Assembly: GCA_027923965.1 (NCBI GenBank)
Contig: AP026969.1
Coordinates: 2,728,001 to 2,792,000, forward strand
Source of the DNA: Comamonadaceae bacterium OS-1
Lineage (GTDB): Bacteria > Pseudomonadota > Gammaproteobacteria > Burkholderiales > Burkholderiaceae_C
DNA length: 64,000 nucleotides
Direction of reading: 5' to 3'
Part shown: piece by piece, positions 32,540 to 41,797 of the stretch
Layout of the letters: every line of letters starts with the position of its first letter
Position numbering within the stretch: position 1 is the first letter of the stretch
The notes under the pieces: model-generated
Database searches by the model: none
Told to the model about the DNA's origin: nothing
What the model saw: only the letters and a program-made list of their open reading frames with translations
Program-made: the position numbers and the translations under genes

Positions 32540-33295
32540 ATGCGCTTCACCGTCCTGATCCCCGCCCGGCTGGCCTCCACCCGCCTGCCCAACAAGCCGC
32601 TGGCCCTGCTGGGCGGCGTGCCCATGGTGGTCCGCACCGCCCAGCGCGCCCGCCTGTCCCAGGCCCAGCGCACCGTGGTGGTGACCGACAGCGCCGCCAT
32701 CCTGGAGGCCTGCGCCGCCCACGGCATCGAGGCCGTGCTGACCCGTGCCGACCACCCCTCCGGCAGCGACCGCCTGGCCGAAGCCTGCACCCTGCTGGGC
32801 CTGGATGGCGACGACCTGGTGGTCAACGTGCAAGGCGACGAGCCGCTCATCGACCCCACGCTGATCAACGACGTGGCCACCCTGCTGGAGCAGCGCCCCG
32901 GCGCCAGCATGGCCACCGCCGCCCACGCCATCGCCAGCCTGGCCGACTTCACCAACCCCAACGTCGTCAAAGTGGTGCTGGACGCGCAGCAACACGCCCT
33001 GTACTTCAGCCGCGCGCCCATCCCCTGGTGGCGCGACGGGGCCACACCCGACAAAAGCTTCCAGAGCCTGCCCAGCCCGGCACCGCTGCGCCACATAGGG
33101 ATTTACGCCTACCGCGCCGGATTTTTGCGCCTGTTTCCCACCCTGCCCCAGGCGCCGATCGAGGTCAGCGAAGCCCTGGAACAGCTGCGCGCCCAATGGC
33201 ACGGCTACCGCATCGCGGTGCACACAAGCGCGCATGCACCGGGTGCAGGTGTGGACACGCCGGAAGACCTGGAGCGTGTAAGCAAACTGTACTAA
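32540..33295 (+). CDS. kdsB: 3-deoxy-manno-octulosonate cytidylyltransferase
   Basis: 251 residues. It activates Kdo with CTP for lipopolysaccharide synthesis in the cytoplasm. Family motifs: [20 protein letters not shown] with the nucleotide-binding Arg and Lys, [38 protein letters not shown] and [13 protein letters not shown], then [12 protein letters not shown]. All are intact and the length is normal. The start ATG lies 4 bp after the ycaR stop. It is followed by adk after 93 bp, a spacer that may contain the adk promoter. Confidence 0.97.
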   Translation: MRFTVLIPARLASTRLPNKPLALLGGVPMVVRTAQRARLSQAQRTVVVTDSAAILEACAAHGIEAVLTRADHPSGSDRLAEACTLLGLDGDDLVVNVQGDEPLIDPTLINDVATLLEQRPGASMATAAHAIASLADFTNPNVVKVVLDAQQHALYFSRAPIPWWRDGATPDKSFQSLPSPAPLRHIGIYAYRAGFLRLFPTLPQAPIEVSEALEQLRAQWHGYRIAVHTSAHAPGAGVDTPEDLERVSKLY

Positions 33296-33322
33296 AGCCT
33301 CTGGTATCCTCCTGCGCAATGA

Positions 33323-34045
<723 letters not shown>

Positions 34046-34060
34046 ACACAAACGCCTCCT

Positions 34061-34095
34061 AAAAGCCGCCTGGCCTTGCGCCAGGCGGCTTTTTT
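34061..34095 (+). terminator. Intrinsic terminator after adk
   Basis: A 10-bp stem AGCCGCCTGG (34064-34073)/CCAGGCGGCT (34081-34090) with a seven-base loop is followed by a T-run to 34095. The A-run before the stem could also serve the convergent L-asparaginase gene, whose stop touches it. Confidence 0.92.
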
Positions 34096-35101
34096 ACGCC
34101 GGCTGGACCAGCAGCTCCAGCAGCAGGGCAATCCGCGCCTTGACCGGCGACAAGCCCTGCGCATCGGGAATCGCGTCCGCCCCTGTCCCCAGCACCCGGC
34201 CAAACACGCAGCGCGTGGAGCGCCGCACCTGCACCCCCAGCGCCATGGCCCGCAGCAAGGCCGCTTGCAATTCGGCACGCAGCGTGCCGTTGCCCGTGCC
34301 TGCCACCACGACGCCTTGCGCGCCCTGGGCCACCAAAGCATCTACCAGCAAACCGCTGGCCCCGGCGTAGTTCAACACGATCTCCACCCGCGGCCAGGCA
34401 CTGGCAGGCAGACCTCCCAAAACTACACTTTTGATAGCTGCTTGTGCTGATTGAATAAGCGCAAGAGGCCTATTTTCTTCATAAAAATCCGCCGCCGACG
34501 GCCAGGGCCGCAGCAGCCGTACCCGGCCCTCCTCCACCAAGCCGACCAGGCCCGCGTCGCCCGAGGCAAACGCATCTACCTTGTAACTGTGCACCTTTTG
34601 CACATCGCGTGCGCTGTGGATGTTGCCCGCGCACACCGCCACCACGCCACGTGCGCCTGGTGTAGCAGCCACCGCCACGGCATCCAGCAGGTTCTGCGGC
34701 CCGTCGGGCACCAGGGCCGTGGCCGGGCGCATGGCACAGGTCAGCACCACCGGCTTGGCCGGGTCCAGCACCGCCTGCAAAAAGTACGCGGTTTCCTCCA
34801 GCGTGTCGGTACCGTGGGTGATGACAATGCCCGCCACGTCGCCCTGGGCCAGCCAGTGCTCGCAGCGCGCCGCCAATTGCTGCCACAGGGCAAAACCCAT
34901 GTCCTTGCTGTCCACCTGCGCCACCTGCTCGGCCACCAGATCTATCCCGGCTGCAAAGCCTCCCAGCGACTCCAGCAGCTGGGCCACGCCCACCTCGCCC
35001 GCGGTATAGCCCAGGTTATCGCCCGCGCGGCTGGCGCGGCCCGCAATCGTGCCGCCCGTGCCCAGCACCACGATCCTGGAAGAACTTGAATTCACGGCCA
35101 T
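34094..35101 (-). CDS. L-asparaginase
   Basis: 335 residues. It hydrolyses asparagine to aspartate and ammonia. The two catalytic Thr regions are present: VLGTGGTIAGRAS near the N-terminus and GIVITHGTDTLEETAYF, with CAMRPATALVPDGPQNLLDA following. No convincing signal peptide is seen, so it is probably the cytoplasmic form. Residues NRPLALIQSAQAAIKSVVLG near 215-235 are encoded by a dispersed palindromic element inserted in frame, at a surface-loop-like position. It lies between convergent adk and divergent lexA, whose tandem SOS boxes begin 20 bp from its start. Confidence 0.93.
   Translation of the reverse strand: MAVNSSSSRIVVLGTGGTIAGRASRAGDNLGYTAGEVGVAQLLESLGGFAAGIDLVAEQVAQVDSKDMGFALWQQLAARCEHWLAQGDVAGIVITHGTDTLEETAYFLQAVLDPAKPVVLTCAMRPATALVPDGPQNLLDAVAVAATPGARGVVAVCAGNIHSARDVQKVHSYKVDAFASGDAGLVGLVEEGRVRLLRPWPSAADFYEENRPLALIQSAQAAIKSVVLGGLPASAWPRVEIVLNYAGASGLLVDALVAQGAQGVVVAGTGNGTLRAELQAALLRAMALGVQVRRSTRCVFGRVLGTGADAIPDAQGLSPVKARIALLLELLVQPA
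34425..34490 (+). repeat. Dispersed palindromic element, copy 9 (in frame inside the asparaginase gene)
   Basis: Reads CACTTTTGATAGCTGCTTGT, then GCTGATTGAATAAGCGC, then AAGAGGCCTATTTTC on the plus strand. It is a near-consensus copy. The gene is on the minus strand and remains open across it. Confidence 0.8.
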
Positions 35102-35120
35102 GCTTGCAAACTTTCAAAAA

Positions 35121-35155
35121 CTGGTTAAAAATACAGTCACTGGATATTAAAACAG
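35121..35155 (+). promoter_or_regulatory. Tandem LexA (SOS) boxes in the lexA promoter
   Basis: CTGGTTAAAAATACAG (35121-35136) and CTGGATATTAAAACAG (35140-35155) both follow the CTG-N10-CAG rule, with 19 bp between starts. This is the arrangement of E. coli lexA and implies autorepression. The first box ends only 20 bp from the asparaginase start codon, so that gene may also be LexA-controlled. Confidence 0.88.
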
Positions 35156-35188
35156 CCCAACACTTCGGTCCCGCCTAGGAGTCACCCC

Positions 35189-35863
35189 ATGGATCTGCCC
35201 CATCTTCCATTTTTCCCCGCCAAACTCACCGCCCGCCAGCAGCAGATTCTGGAGCTGATCCAGTCCGCCATCGCCCGTACCGGCGCGCCACCCACCCGGG
35301 CCGAAATCGCCAACACCCTGGGCTTCAAGTCGGCCAACGCCGCCGAAGAGCACCTGCAGGCCCTGGCCCGCAAAGGCGCCATCGAGCTGGTCAGCGGCAC
35401 CTCGCGCGGCATCCGCCTCAAAAGCGACACCTTGCGCTCCATCAACGAGTCGCGCCTGCACAACGCCATCACCCAGCTGGCCCTGCCCCTGATTGGCCGG
35501 GTGGCGGCAGGCTCCCCGATTTTGGCGCAGGAACATGTGGACCAAACCTACCACGTCGAAGCCAGCATGTTCCGCCACAAACCTGATTACCTGCTCAAGG
35601 TGCGCGGCATGTCCATGCGCGACATCGGCATCCTCGACGGCGACCTGCTGGCCGTGCAATCCGCCACCGATGCCAAAAACGGCCAGATCGTGGTGGCCCG
35701 CCTGGGCGACGATGTCACCGTCAAACGCTTGCGCCGCACCAAAAACCTCATCGAGCTGCTGCCCGAAAACCCCGACTACCCCACCATCGTGGTCAACCCG
35801 GAAGAAAGCTTCGCCATCGAAGGCCTGGCGGTCGGGCTCATCCGCAACACCTTGCTGATGTAG
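35189..35863 (+). CDS. lexA: LexA repressor
   Basis: 224-residue SOS repressor and self-cleaving protease. The N-terminal winged helix ([40 protein letters not shown]) precedes the cleavage site A107-G108 in [10 protein letters not shown]. The catalytic dyad is S142 ([11 protein letters not shown]) and K179 (DDVTVKRL). The start [13 protein letters not shown] has an AGGAG ribosome site nearby. Length is slightly above the E. coli protein because of the longer N-terminus and linker. Two upstream LexA boxes show autoregulation. It is a single-gene unit. Confidence 0.97.
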   Translation: MDLPHLPFFPAKLTARQQQILELIQSAIARTGAPPTRAEIANTLGFKSANAAEEHLQALARKGAIELVSGTSRGIRLKSDTLRSINESRLHNAITQLALPLIGRVAAGSPILAQEHVDQTYHVEASMFRHKPDYLLKVRGMSMRDIGILDGDLLAVQSATDAKNGQIVVARLGDDVTVKRLRRTKNLIELLPENPDYPTIVVNPEESFAIEGLAVGLIRNTLLM

Positions 35864-36040
35864 CCCCGGCCCTGCCACTGCACCACGCCACTGCGCAAAC
35901 GTAAGTTCTTGTAAAGCGCAGCAGCCTGCAGGAGCGCTCTGCAGCATTTTCTGCCTGCATCCATTCGCGTTAATTCGCGTAAATCCAGGTTTACAGCCAC
36001 CGTTTCGTCCGTATTCAACACCGCTTGTTGGGGAGGTCCT

Positions 36041-36433
36041 ATGGGAATCGCATCGTTTTCACCTACGGGTTTACTGGGTTCGTTCCAGGGTTTGATGGGC
36101 TGGGTCGGTTGGCTTACCGCGAGCGCCCCACACCCCCAGCACACAGCACGCGCACCCCAGGCAACGCGCCCGGCCACGGCCTGGGCACCCAGCTGCAACA
36201 ACCGCCCCAACCCGGCCCCCGCCTGGACGGCCCGCCCCGGCTGCAGCTCCCCGCCGCCCGCCGCGCCACGCCGCCCGGTACGGGTGCTGCGGGTCATCGA
36301 CACACCGCAGTCCACCGCCAGCGCCGGGCGCATGCGCATCTCGGGCCGCATGGCCGATGTTTGCGCCGAGCTGGACCGCCTGGCGGCACTGGAGTCCGCT
36401 CCCCGCGGCAACACAAATACCTTGCTGCAGTAA
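36041..36433 (+). CDS. Hypothetical protein, Pro/Ala-rich with conserved-looking C-terminus
   Basis: 130 residues. No known domain is recognised. The N-terminus MGIASFSPTGLLGSFQGLMG is followed by a low-complexity Pro/Ala/Thr stretch (about 30-85). The C-terminal end, RVLRVIDTPQSTASAGRMRI then SGRMADVCAELDRLAALES, looks constrained and helical, so I take the gene as real. A GGGGAGGTCC stretch lies just upstream and can serve as a ribosome site. It sits between lexA and a dehydrogenase, in a single-gene context. A different frame in this segment is less protein-like. Confidence 0.55.
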   Translation: MGIASFSPTGLLGSFQGLMGWVGWLTASAPHPQHTARAPQATRPATAWAPSCNNRPNPAPAWTARPGCSSPPPAAPRRPVRVLRVIDTPQSTASAGRMRISGRMADVCAELDRLAALESAPRGNTNTLLQ

Positions 36434-36527
36434 ACCCCGCGCGGCGATGGCCCAGGCAGCCTTGCGGCCATGGCGCGATTGCACAGCGTCGGTGGAGTAG
36501 CCGCTGGCGCCAAGGCACAATCAGGGG

Positions 36528-37535
36528 ATGAACATTGTGATCCTCGACGACTACCAAGATGCCGTGCGCAAACTCGAGTGCGCCACCAAGCTGGAACCCT
36601 ACGCAGCCAAGGTCTACACCAACACCGTCAAGGGCCTGGGCCAGCTATCGGTGCGGCTCAAGGATGCCGACATCATCGTGCTGATCCGCGAGCGCACCCA
36701 ACTCAACCGCGCGGTGATCGAAAAGCTGCCGCGCCTGAAGATGATCGCCCAGACCGGGCGCATCGGAGCCCATGTGGACGTCACCGCCTGCACCGAGCGC
36801 GGCATTGCGGTGGCCGAAGGTGTAGGGTCACCTACCGCCCCGGCCGAGTTGACCTGGGCGTTGATTTTGGCCTCGTCGCGGCGGCTGCCGCAGTACATCA
36901 GCAACCTCAAGCACGGGGTCTGGCAGCAGTCGGGCATGAAGACCGCGTCCATGCCACCCAACTTCGGCATGGGCACGGTGCTCAAGGGCAAAACCATGGG
37001 TATCTGGGGCTATGGCCGCATTGGCCAGATCGTCACCACCTATGCCCGTGCCTTCGGCATGAAGGTGCTGGTCTGGGGCCGCGAGACCTCGCGCACCCGG
37101 GCACTGGCCGACGGGGTGGAAGTGGTGGACAGCAAGGAAGCCCTGTTTGCGCAGTCGGACGTACTGTCGCTGCACCTGCGGCTGAACGAGGAAACCCGCG
37201 GCATTGTCACGCTGGAAGATCTGTCGCGCATGAAGCCCACGTCGCTGCTGGTCAACACCTCGCGGGCCGAACTGATCGAGCCCGACGCGCTGCTGGCCGG
37301 CCTGAACCGCGGCCATCCGGGCATGGCCGCCATCGACGTTTTTGAGAGCGAGCCGATTTTGCAGGGCCACGCCCTGCTGCGGCTGGAGAATTGCATTTGC
37401 ACCCCGCACATCGGCTATGTGGAGCAAAACAGCTACGAGCTGTACTTCAACGCGGCGTTTGACAACGTGCTGAACTTCATCAAGGGCACGCCGACCAACA
37501 TCATCAACCCGGGTGCACTGCAAGTGCGGCGCTGA
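36528..37535 (+). CDS. D-2-hydroxyacid dehydrogenase family protein
   Basis: 335 residues of the D-isomer-specific 2-hydroxyacid dehydrogenase family (SerA/phosphoglycerate-dehydrogenase-like). The NAD-binding Rossmann motif is GKTMGIWGYGRIGQIVTTYA. The catalytic Arg/Glu/His set is visible in NTSRAELIEPDALL, FESEPI and CTPHIGYVEQNSYE. An N-terminal substrate domain with LIRERTQLNRAVIEKLPRLK precedes it. No ACT domain is present, so it is not a classical regulated SerA. The substrate is unknown; family members reduce 2-keto acids. It stands alone and ends at a strong terminator. Confidence 0.92.
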   Translation: MNIVILDDYQDAVRKLECATKLEPYAAKVYTNTVKGLGQLSVRLKDADIIVLIRERTQLNRAVIEKLPRLKMIAQTGRIGAHVDVTACTERGIAVAEGVGSPTAPAELTWALILASSRRLPQYISNLKHGVWQQSGMKTASMPPNFGMGTVLKGKTMGIWGYGRIGQIVTTYARAFGMKVLVWGRETSRTRALADGVEVVDSKEALFAQSDVLSLHLRLNEETRGIVTLEDLSRMKPTSLLVNTSRAELIEPDALLAGLNRGHPGMAAIDVFESEPILQGHALLRLENCICTPHIGYVEQNSYELYFNAAFDNVLNFIKGTPTNIINPGALQVRR

Positions 37536-37552
37536 AAGCGGATTGCTCTCAA

Positions 37553-37600
37553 ATTTGCAAATAATTTGATAGCTGCTCACGCTCATAGCCTAAGCACAAA
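37553..37600 (+). repeat. Dispersed palindromic element, copy 10 (fused to a terminator)
   Basis: Reads AATTTGATAGCTGCTCACGC, then TCATAGCCTAAGCACAAA. Its right end runs directly into the terminator stem beginning AAAAGGCC, so the element may have supplied half the terminator. Confidence 0.7.
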
Positions 37601-37636
37601 AGGCCAAAAAACCTATGGTTTTTTGGCCTTTTTTTT
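37598..37636. terminator. Long bidirectional terminator
   Basis: A 16-bp stem (37598-37613 with 37617-37632; core AGGCCAAAAAACC/GGTTTTTTGGCCT) with loop TAT is followed by a T-run. It serves both the dehydrogenase gene and the convergent FimV-like gene. Confidence 0.93.
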
Positions 37637-37651
37637 GTGGGTTGGGCTGGG

Positions 37652-39850
37652 TCAGTTCTTCTTTGGCGAAATCTTGGCCTCGATGCTGGGATCGAACAGG
37701 TCAAACTCCAGCATATTGCTGTCGATCACCGGAATCACCGGCGCAACCGGTGCCGGTGCCGCCACGGAAGCGGGTGTCGACAGGTCCAGATCCAGATCCA
37801 GATCAAAGTCCAGGTCCATGGAGGCAGGGGCTGGGGGCACGGCTGCAGGCACGGCGGGCAGTTCCTGCATCGCCATCAACTCGGAGTTCGAGAAGTCCAG
37901 GTTCAGGTCAAGATCCAGATCCAGCGGTGGGCGGTGAGCGGGGGCCAGAGGTTGGGGATGGGTGTCCTGGGACTCCAGAGGGGCCATCTCCGACATCAGC
38001 AGCATCGGCTGGGTGAACGAGGTTTCGCGCGGGGCGGAGGCCTCCAGCGGCGCAGATTGGGCGACATCCAGCTCCAACTCCTGCGGACGGGTCACAGGTA
38101 CCGGACGGGTCTGCCGCACGGTGCCCTGGGCCATGGCGTAGAGCAGCAAGAGTTCGCGGTAGGCGGCCAGGTCAAAGGGCTTGCCCGCACCGGCGGCGTT
38201 ATCGCGGAACAGGCAGGCTTCGATGAAATCCAGCGCTTTGGGAGTGCCCCATTGGCTTTCGATGCTGCGCAGCACCGCAGGGTAGCCCTCTAGCGTCTGG
38301 CCCTCCTGGGCGAACGCGGGGAACGCAGGAATCTCGCCGTTGAAGGTGCGGTTGAAGGCTTCGCGCTGCTGCTGGTATTCCGCCTGGCGACCCAGCGTGT
38401 GGTAGATCTTCAGCAGCTCCAGGTAGGCCAGGGGGCTGGATTCGGCGGTGTCGCTGATGCTCTTTTTCAGCACGCCGATGGCCTGGTCGTACTGGCCCAG
38501 CGAAACAAAGAAGTCCGCATGCTGTTGCACGTCCAGAAAATCTTCCGGGTAGATGCTGCGCGCCGGCATGGCAGTCACCGCAGAGCGGGATACGGGCGCG
38601 AACGGCTTGGCGGGCATGGTCACCGCTGTGAGCTTCTTCAGGTCATCAAACAGCGACTCGTCCACGTCGGCATCGTGGTTGGGGCCTGGCAAGGTGTTGG
38701 GTGGCAGCTGCGAGCTCAGGGGGGCCGGGCGGCTCATGGACGGCGCACGGAGTTCTTCGGCGCTGGGTTCGCCATGGTGCGACCAGTCGGTGCTCGCCGA
38801 GGCAATGCGTTGGCGGGCCCGGTTCCAGAAGAAAGCGGCGGCGGCAATGGCGGCCAGCAGCAAGCCCAGCAGGCTGTAGACAAAGCTTTCGTCGTAGCGG
38901 TTGCTCTCCAGACGGTCCAGGCGTTGCTTGAAGTCGGCTTCGTTTTTGGCCAACAAGGCCTTGAGGGTTTTGGACTCGGCTTCCAAGGCCAGCAAGCGCT
39001 GCTTTTCCTGGGGGTTTTCCACCGGCAGGTTGTTCAGCTCGCGCCAGGCGGCGGCGGCAGATTGGCGTTTTTGCGGGTCTTCGGTAGGGGCCAGGACCAC
39101 ATCGCTGGCGGGCTTGAGCTGCACCAGACGCTCGTCAGGGGTCTCGGGCGACTCCAGCTTCAATCGGGGTTTGTTGTCCGGCACTTCGACCTTGGCCTCG
39201 ACCTTGGGTTCCGGCTTGGCCTCCGGCTTGGGAACCACTGGCTTGGGCACCGCGACGACTGCCTTGGGCTCCTTGGCCAGGATGGGTTTGGATATCGGGG
39301 CCGGCCGGGGCGCGCGCACCACGGGCAAGGGAGCAGCAGCGCTGCGGATGGGCGCTGGCCGGGGCGCAGCAACGGGTGCAGGGAACACCTGGGGTGCGTC
39401 GGTTACCGGCGACGGGGCGGCACTGGGGGCGGTGACGGTGGCCGGAATGATGGTGGGCACTGCCGCCGCATGGGTTTCCACGGGGAAGTCGGTCAGGAAA
39501 TCGTAGCGGCGCGAAGCTTTCTGGCCACAAATGGAGCGCAGTACCACGCCCACCACGGGTTCGTCGACGACGGCGGTGGAGCGGATCCGCACCACCGCGT
39601 CTTGCCCTTGCGCACCGGCCACCACGATAACCCGCACGCGGTTGGCGGCCACTTGCCCGTCACCATGGAACACGTCGGCTTCAAAACAGGCGCTGGCGTT
39701 GTCGTCGGCGGAGTCCAGCCGGACATCGACGGCCAGGTCCAGCGGCTGGCCCAACACCACCGCACCCCTGGCACGTCCAAGAGACAGGGCTGAGCTACCA
39801 AATGCGGCGACCAACAGGGTGGAGCCAAGGAGGGTGTTGCGTAGTTTCAC
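37652..39850 (-). CDS. FimV-like TonB-independent pilus/polar-assembly protein
   Basis: 732 residues resembling FimV-type proteins involved in type IV pili and polar organisation. A signal peptide (KLRNTLLGSTLLVAAFGSSA) leads to a FimV-like N-terminal domain (SLGRARGAVVLGQPLDLAVD). A long Pro/Ala/Lys-rich periplasmic linker and a coiled-coil (LALEAESKTLKALLAKNEAD) precede one membrane helix (SFVYSLLGLLLAAIAAAAFF). The cytoplasmic part has TPR-like helices (YPEDFLDVQQHADFFVSLGQ) and Asp/Leu-repeat stretches (LDLDLNLDF, LDFDLDLDLDLS) before the C-terminal end EFDLFDPSIEAKIS. No LysM motif is evident, unlike canonical FimV. It is divergent from a Crp/Fnr gene. Confidence 0.75.
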   Translation of the reverse strand: MKLRNTLLGSTLLVAAFGSSALSLGRARGAVVLGQPLDLAVDVRLDSADDNASACFEADVFHGDGQVAANRVRVIVVAGAQGQDAVVRIRSTAVVDEPVVGVVLRSICGQKASRRYDFLTDFPVETHAAAVPTIIPATVTAPSAAPSPVTDAPQVFPAPVAAPRPAPIRSAAAPLPVVRAPRPAPISKPILAKEPKAVVAVPKPVVPKPEAKPEPKVEAKVEVPDNKPRLKLESPETPDERLVQLKPASDVVLAPTEDPQKRQSAAAAWRELNNLPVENPQEKQRLLALEAESKTLKALLAKNEADFKQRLDRLESNRYDESFVYSLLGLLLAAIAAAAFFWNRARQRIASASTDWSHHGEPSAEELRAPSMSRPAPLSSQLPPNTLPGPNHDADVDESLFDDLKKLTAVTMPAKPFAPVSRSAVTAMPARSIYPEDFLDVQQHADFFVSLGQYDQAIGVLKKSISDTAESSPLAYLELLKIYHTLGRQAEYQQQREAFNRTFNGEIPAFPAFAQEGQTLEGYPAVLRSIESQWGTPKALDFIEACLFRDNAAGAGKPFDLAAYRELLLLYAMAQGTVRQTRPVPVTRPQELELDVAQSAPLEASAPRETSFTQPMLLMSEMAPLESQDTHPQPLAPAHRPPLDLDLDLNLDFSNSELMAMQELPAVPAAVPPAPASMDLDFDLDLDLDLSTPASVAAPAPVAPVIPVIDSNMLEFDLFDPSIEAKISPKKN

Positions 39851-40093
39851 TGCAATTTTTTACGTTTGGAGGGGATTTGGACACACCATACCATTGGATT
39901 TCAGCATGTGATCAATTAAACAGCGGCAATTATCGGGCCATCTGCAGGGATTGTGGGTGGGAAGACACAGGCCCAGAAGGTGTGCACACGGTCCCGGCCA
40001 GACGCTCAGGCGACAAATTTTGGGGATTTTTGCGTCACCTGGGTGACGGTGGCATGACAATGCGCGGTTCACCAGACCCACCAGAGACCGCCC

Positions 40094-40813
40094 ATGGACG
40101 AACCCATACTGACCATCGACGAACGTGCTGCGATCAATGCAGGGCATTGGTTTGCGTCGCTTTCGCCATCGCTGCGGCACGACATCCTGCGCTGTGCCTA
40201 TGTCAAACGCTACCAGGACAACGGCCTGATTGCCGCGCGCGGCGAGCCGCCCGAGGAGTGGGTGGCCTGTGCCAGGGGCGCGGTGCGGGTGAGCTCCACC
40301 TCGCTCTCGGGCAAGCAGATCACCCTGACCTATATGGAGCCCGGCACCTGGTTTGGCGACATTGCCATTTTTGACGGCGACCGCCGCACCCACGATGCCT
40401 ACGCGCACGGCGAAACCACCCTGCTGTGCGTCGCCAAGGCCGACTTCAAAAAGATACTGGCCACCCATACCGAGCTGTACGAGGCCATGCTGCGCCTGCA
40501 GGCCCGGCGTATCCGCCAGCTGTTTGGCCTGGTCGAAGACCTGAACACCCTGCCTTTGCGGGCCCGGCTGGCCAAGCAGCTGCTGCATCTGGCGCGCAGC
40601 TATGGCATTCCCAACCTGTCTAACGCCAATGAGATCCGCATCAGCCTGCAACTGGCCCAGGAAGAGCTGGCACAGTTGCTGGGCGCATCACGCCAGCGCG
40701 TCAACCAGGAGCTCAAGGCCATGGAGCGCGATGATGTGATTGCCATTGAAACCGCGGGCCTGATGATCCGTGACCGCTCAGCGCTGCTGCGCATCGTGGA
40801 CGCGGACCACTGA
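40094..40813 (+). CDS. Crp/Fnr-family transcriptional regulator
   Basis: 239 residues. The cyclic-nucleotide-binding-like domain (GEPPEEWVACARGAVRVSST, LTYMEPGTWFGDIAIFDGDR) occupies the first 130 residues. It is followed by the dimerisation helix (ALRARLAKQLLHLARSYGIP-like) and an HTH_Crp domain (LQLAQEELAQLLGASRQRVN). No FNR-type N-terminal cysteine cluster is present, so it is not an oxygen sensor of the FNR type. GTWFGDIAIFDG differs from the cAMP-contacting GExG motif, so cAMP binding is doubtful. Its regulon is unknown. It is divergent from the FimV-like gene and convergent with a hypothetical gene. Confidence 0.92.
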   Translation: MDEPILTIDERAAINAGHWFASLSPSLRHDILRCAYVKRYQDNGLIAARGEPPEEWVACARGAVRVSSTSLSGKQITLTYMEPGTWFGDIAIFDGDRRTHDAYAHGETTLLCVAKADFKKILATHTELYEAMLRLQARRIRQLFGLVEDLNTLPLRARLAKQLLHLARSYGIPNLSNANEIRISLQLAQEELAQLLGASRQRVNQELKAMERDDVIAIETAGLMIRDRSALLRIVDADH

Positions 40814-40825
40814 GCAGACAGAATC

Positions 40826-41497
40826 TCAGCTGTTGTCCAGCAGCTGGGCCGACACGCAGGCTTGGGTGAACACTGCCACCGCATGCCGCAATGTGGGCAT
40901 GTCGGACTGCGGGTATTCCATGCGCAGGTAGACCCTGCCCCGCTGCACCTGCAGGATGAAGGGCGTGGTCTGCTGCACCGCGCTGTTCGGCCAGGCTTGC
41001 AGCAAATCCATCAAGGGGCCGTCCAGCCACTGCTGGGCCTGGGCGCGGTTGTCGGCCACCAGGGCATAGTGGTCCCAAAACTCCAGCGGCGCGGTGTTCC
41101 AGCCGACCTGGTCATACAACGCCAGCCAACGCACTTCTTCGGGTAAATCCACGTCCACCGTGGTTTGCACGCCGTGGGTGGCCTGCTCGTAGAAGCGCTT
41201 TTCCAGCGACTCCTTGAGCGGGCGGTTGATCAGCATGATGGCCAGGTGCTCGGGCAAACCCATCTCGGCCCGCGCGCGCAATTCGGCGCCGACGATAAAG
41301 TCCCGGCCCGCCGGGCTGCGCTCCAGCCGCCAGGGCCGCCCGCCTACCGCACCAATCACGGCAAAGCCACCGGCATCGTCCAGGCGGTCAAACGCCAGGC
41401 CTTGCGAATCTGCCCAGCCACTGAAGGCATCCAGATCGGCACGGCTATTGCCCAGGCTGGTCGCCCGTCCTACCCAGTTTTTGATGCGCTTGAGCAT
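40826..41497 (-). CDS. Conserved-looking hypothetical protein
   Basis: 223 residues, no recognised domain. It starts MLKRIKNWVGRATSLGNSRA, has no membrane segment or signal peptide, and contains long compositionally normal stretches (RLERSPAGRDFIVGAELRAR; FWDHYALVADNRAQAQQWLD; GRVYLRMEYPQSDMPTLRHA). Codon bias looks like neighbouring genes, which supports a real coding sequence. A soluble cytoplasmic protein is likely. It ends 13 bp from the convergent Crp/Fnr gene and lies upstream of tRNA-Arg. I cannot propose a function. Confidence 0.75.
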   Translation of the reverse strand: MLKRIKNWVGRATSLGNSRADLDAFSGWADSQGLAFDRLDDAGGFAVIGAVGGRPWRLERSPAGRDFIVGAELRARAEMGLPEHLAIMLINRPLKESLEKRFYEQATHGVQTTVDVDLPEEVRWLALYDQVGWNTAPLEFWDHYALVADNRAQAQQWLDGPLMDLLQAWPNSAVQQTTPFILQVQRGRVYLRMEYPQSDMPTLRHAVAVFTQACVSAQLLDNS

Positions 41498-41560
41498 GCG
41501 CTCCTGCTTTCTTTGGTGGGGCTGACCGGGGTTCGGCAGCCCAAATTGCGCAAAGGCTGT

Positions 41561-41630
41561 TGCTACATTATATGTAGCTACTTACGCTTACAGAATAAGC
41601 ACAAGAGGCATCTTTTATGCCTAAAATAAC
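41561..41630 (+). repeat. Dispersed palindromic element, copy 11
   Basis: Reads GTAGCTACTTACGCTTAC, then AGAATAAGCACAAGAGGC, then ATCTTTTATGCC. Its ends form small hairpins (GCTACAT/ATGTAGC and AGGCAT/ATGCCT). It lies between the hypothetical gene and tRNA-Arg. Confidence 0.75.
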
Positions 41631-41663
41631 CGGCCAATCGGTGCGATTGCCAGGTGCACGCAG

Positions 41664-41741
<78 letters not shown>

Positions 41742-41797
41742 AAGCTTAAGATTCTAACCTTACGGTTTCTCGACCCCCCTCTTTTGAAGACCTTGCC

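Noticed and set aside
37770..37935. Short tandem repeat (CAGATC-like units) as a microsatellite or CRISPR
   Set aside because: The units encode the Asp-Leu repeats of the FimV-like protein; there are no spacers.
38399..39793. 464-codon frame antisense to the FimV-like gene
   Set aside because: Gly/His-rich shadow; the minus-strand product has a signal peptide, coiled coil, membrane helix and TPR-like part.
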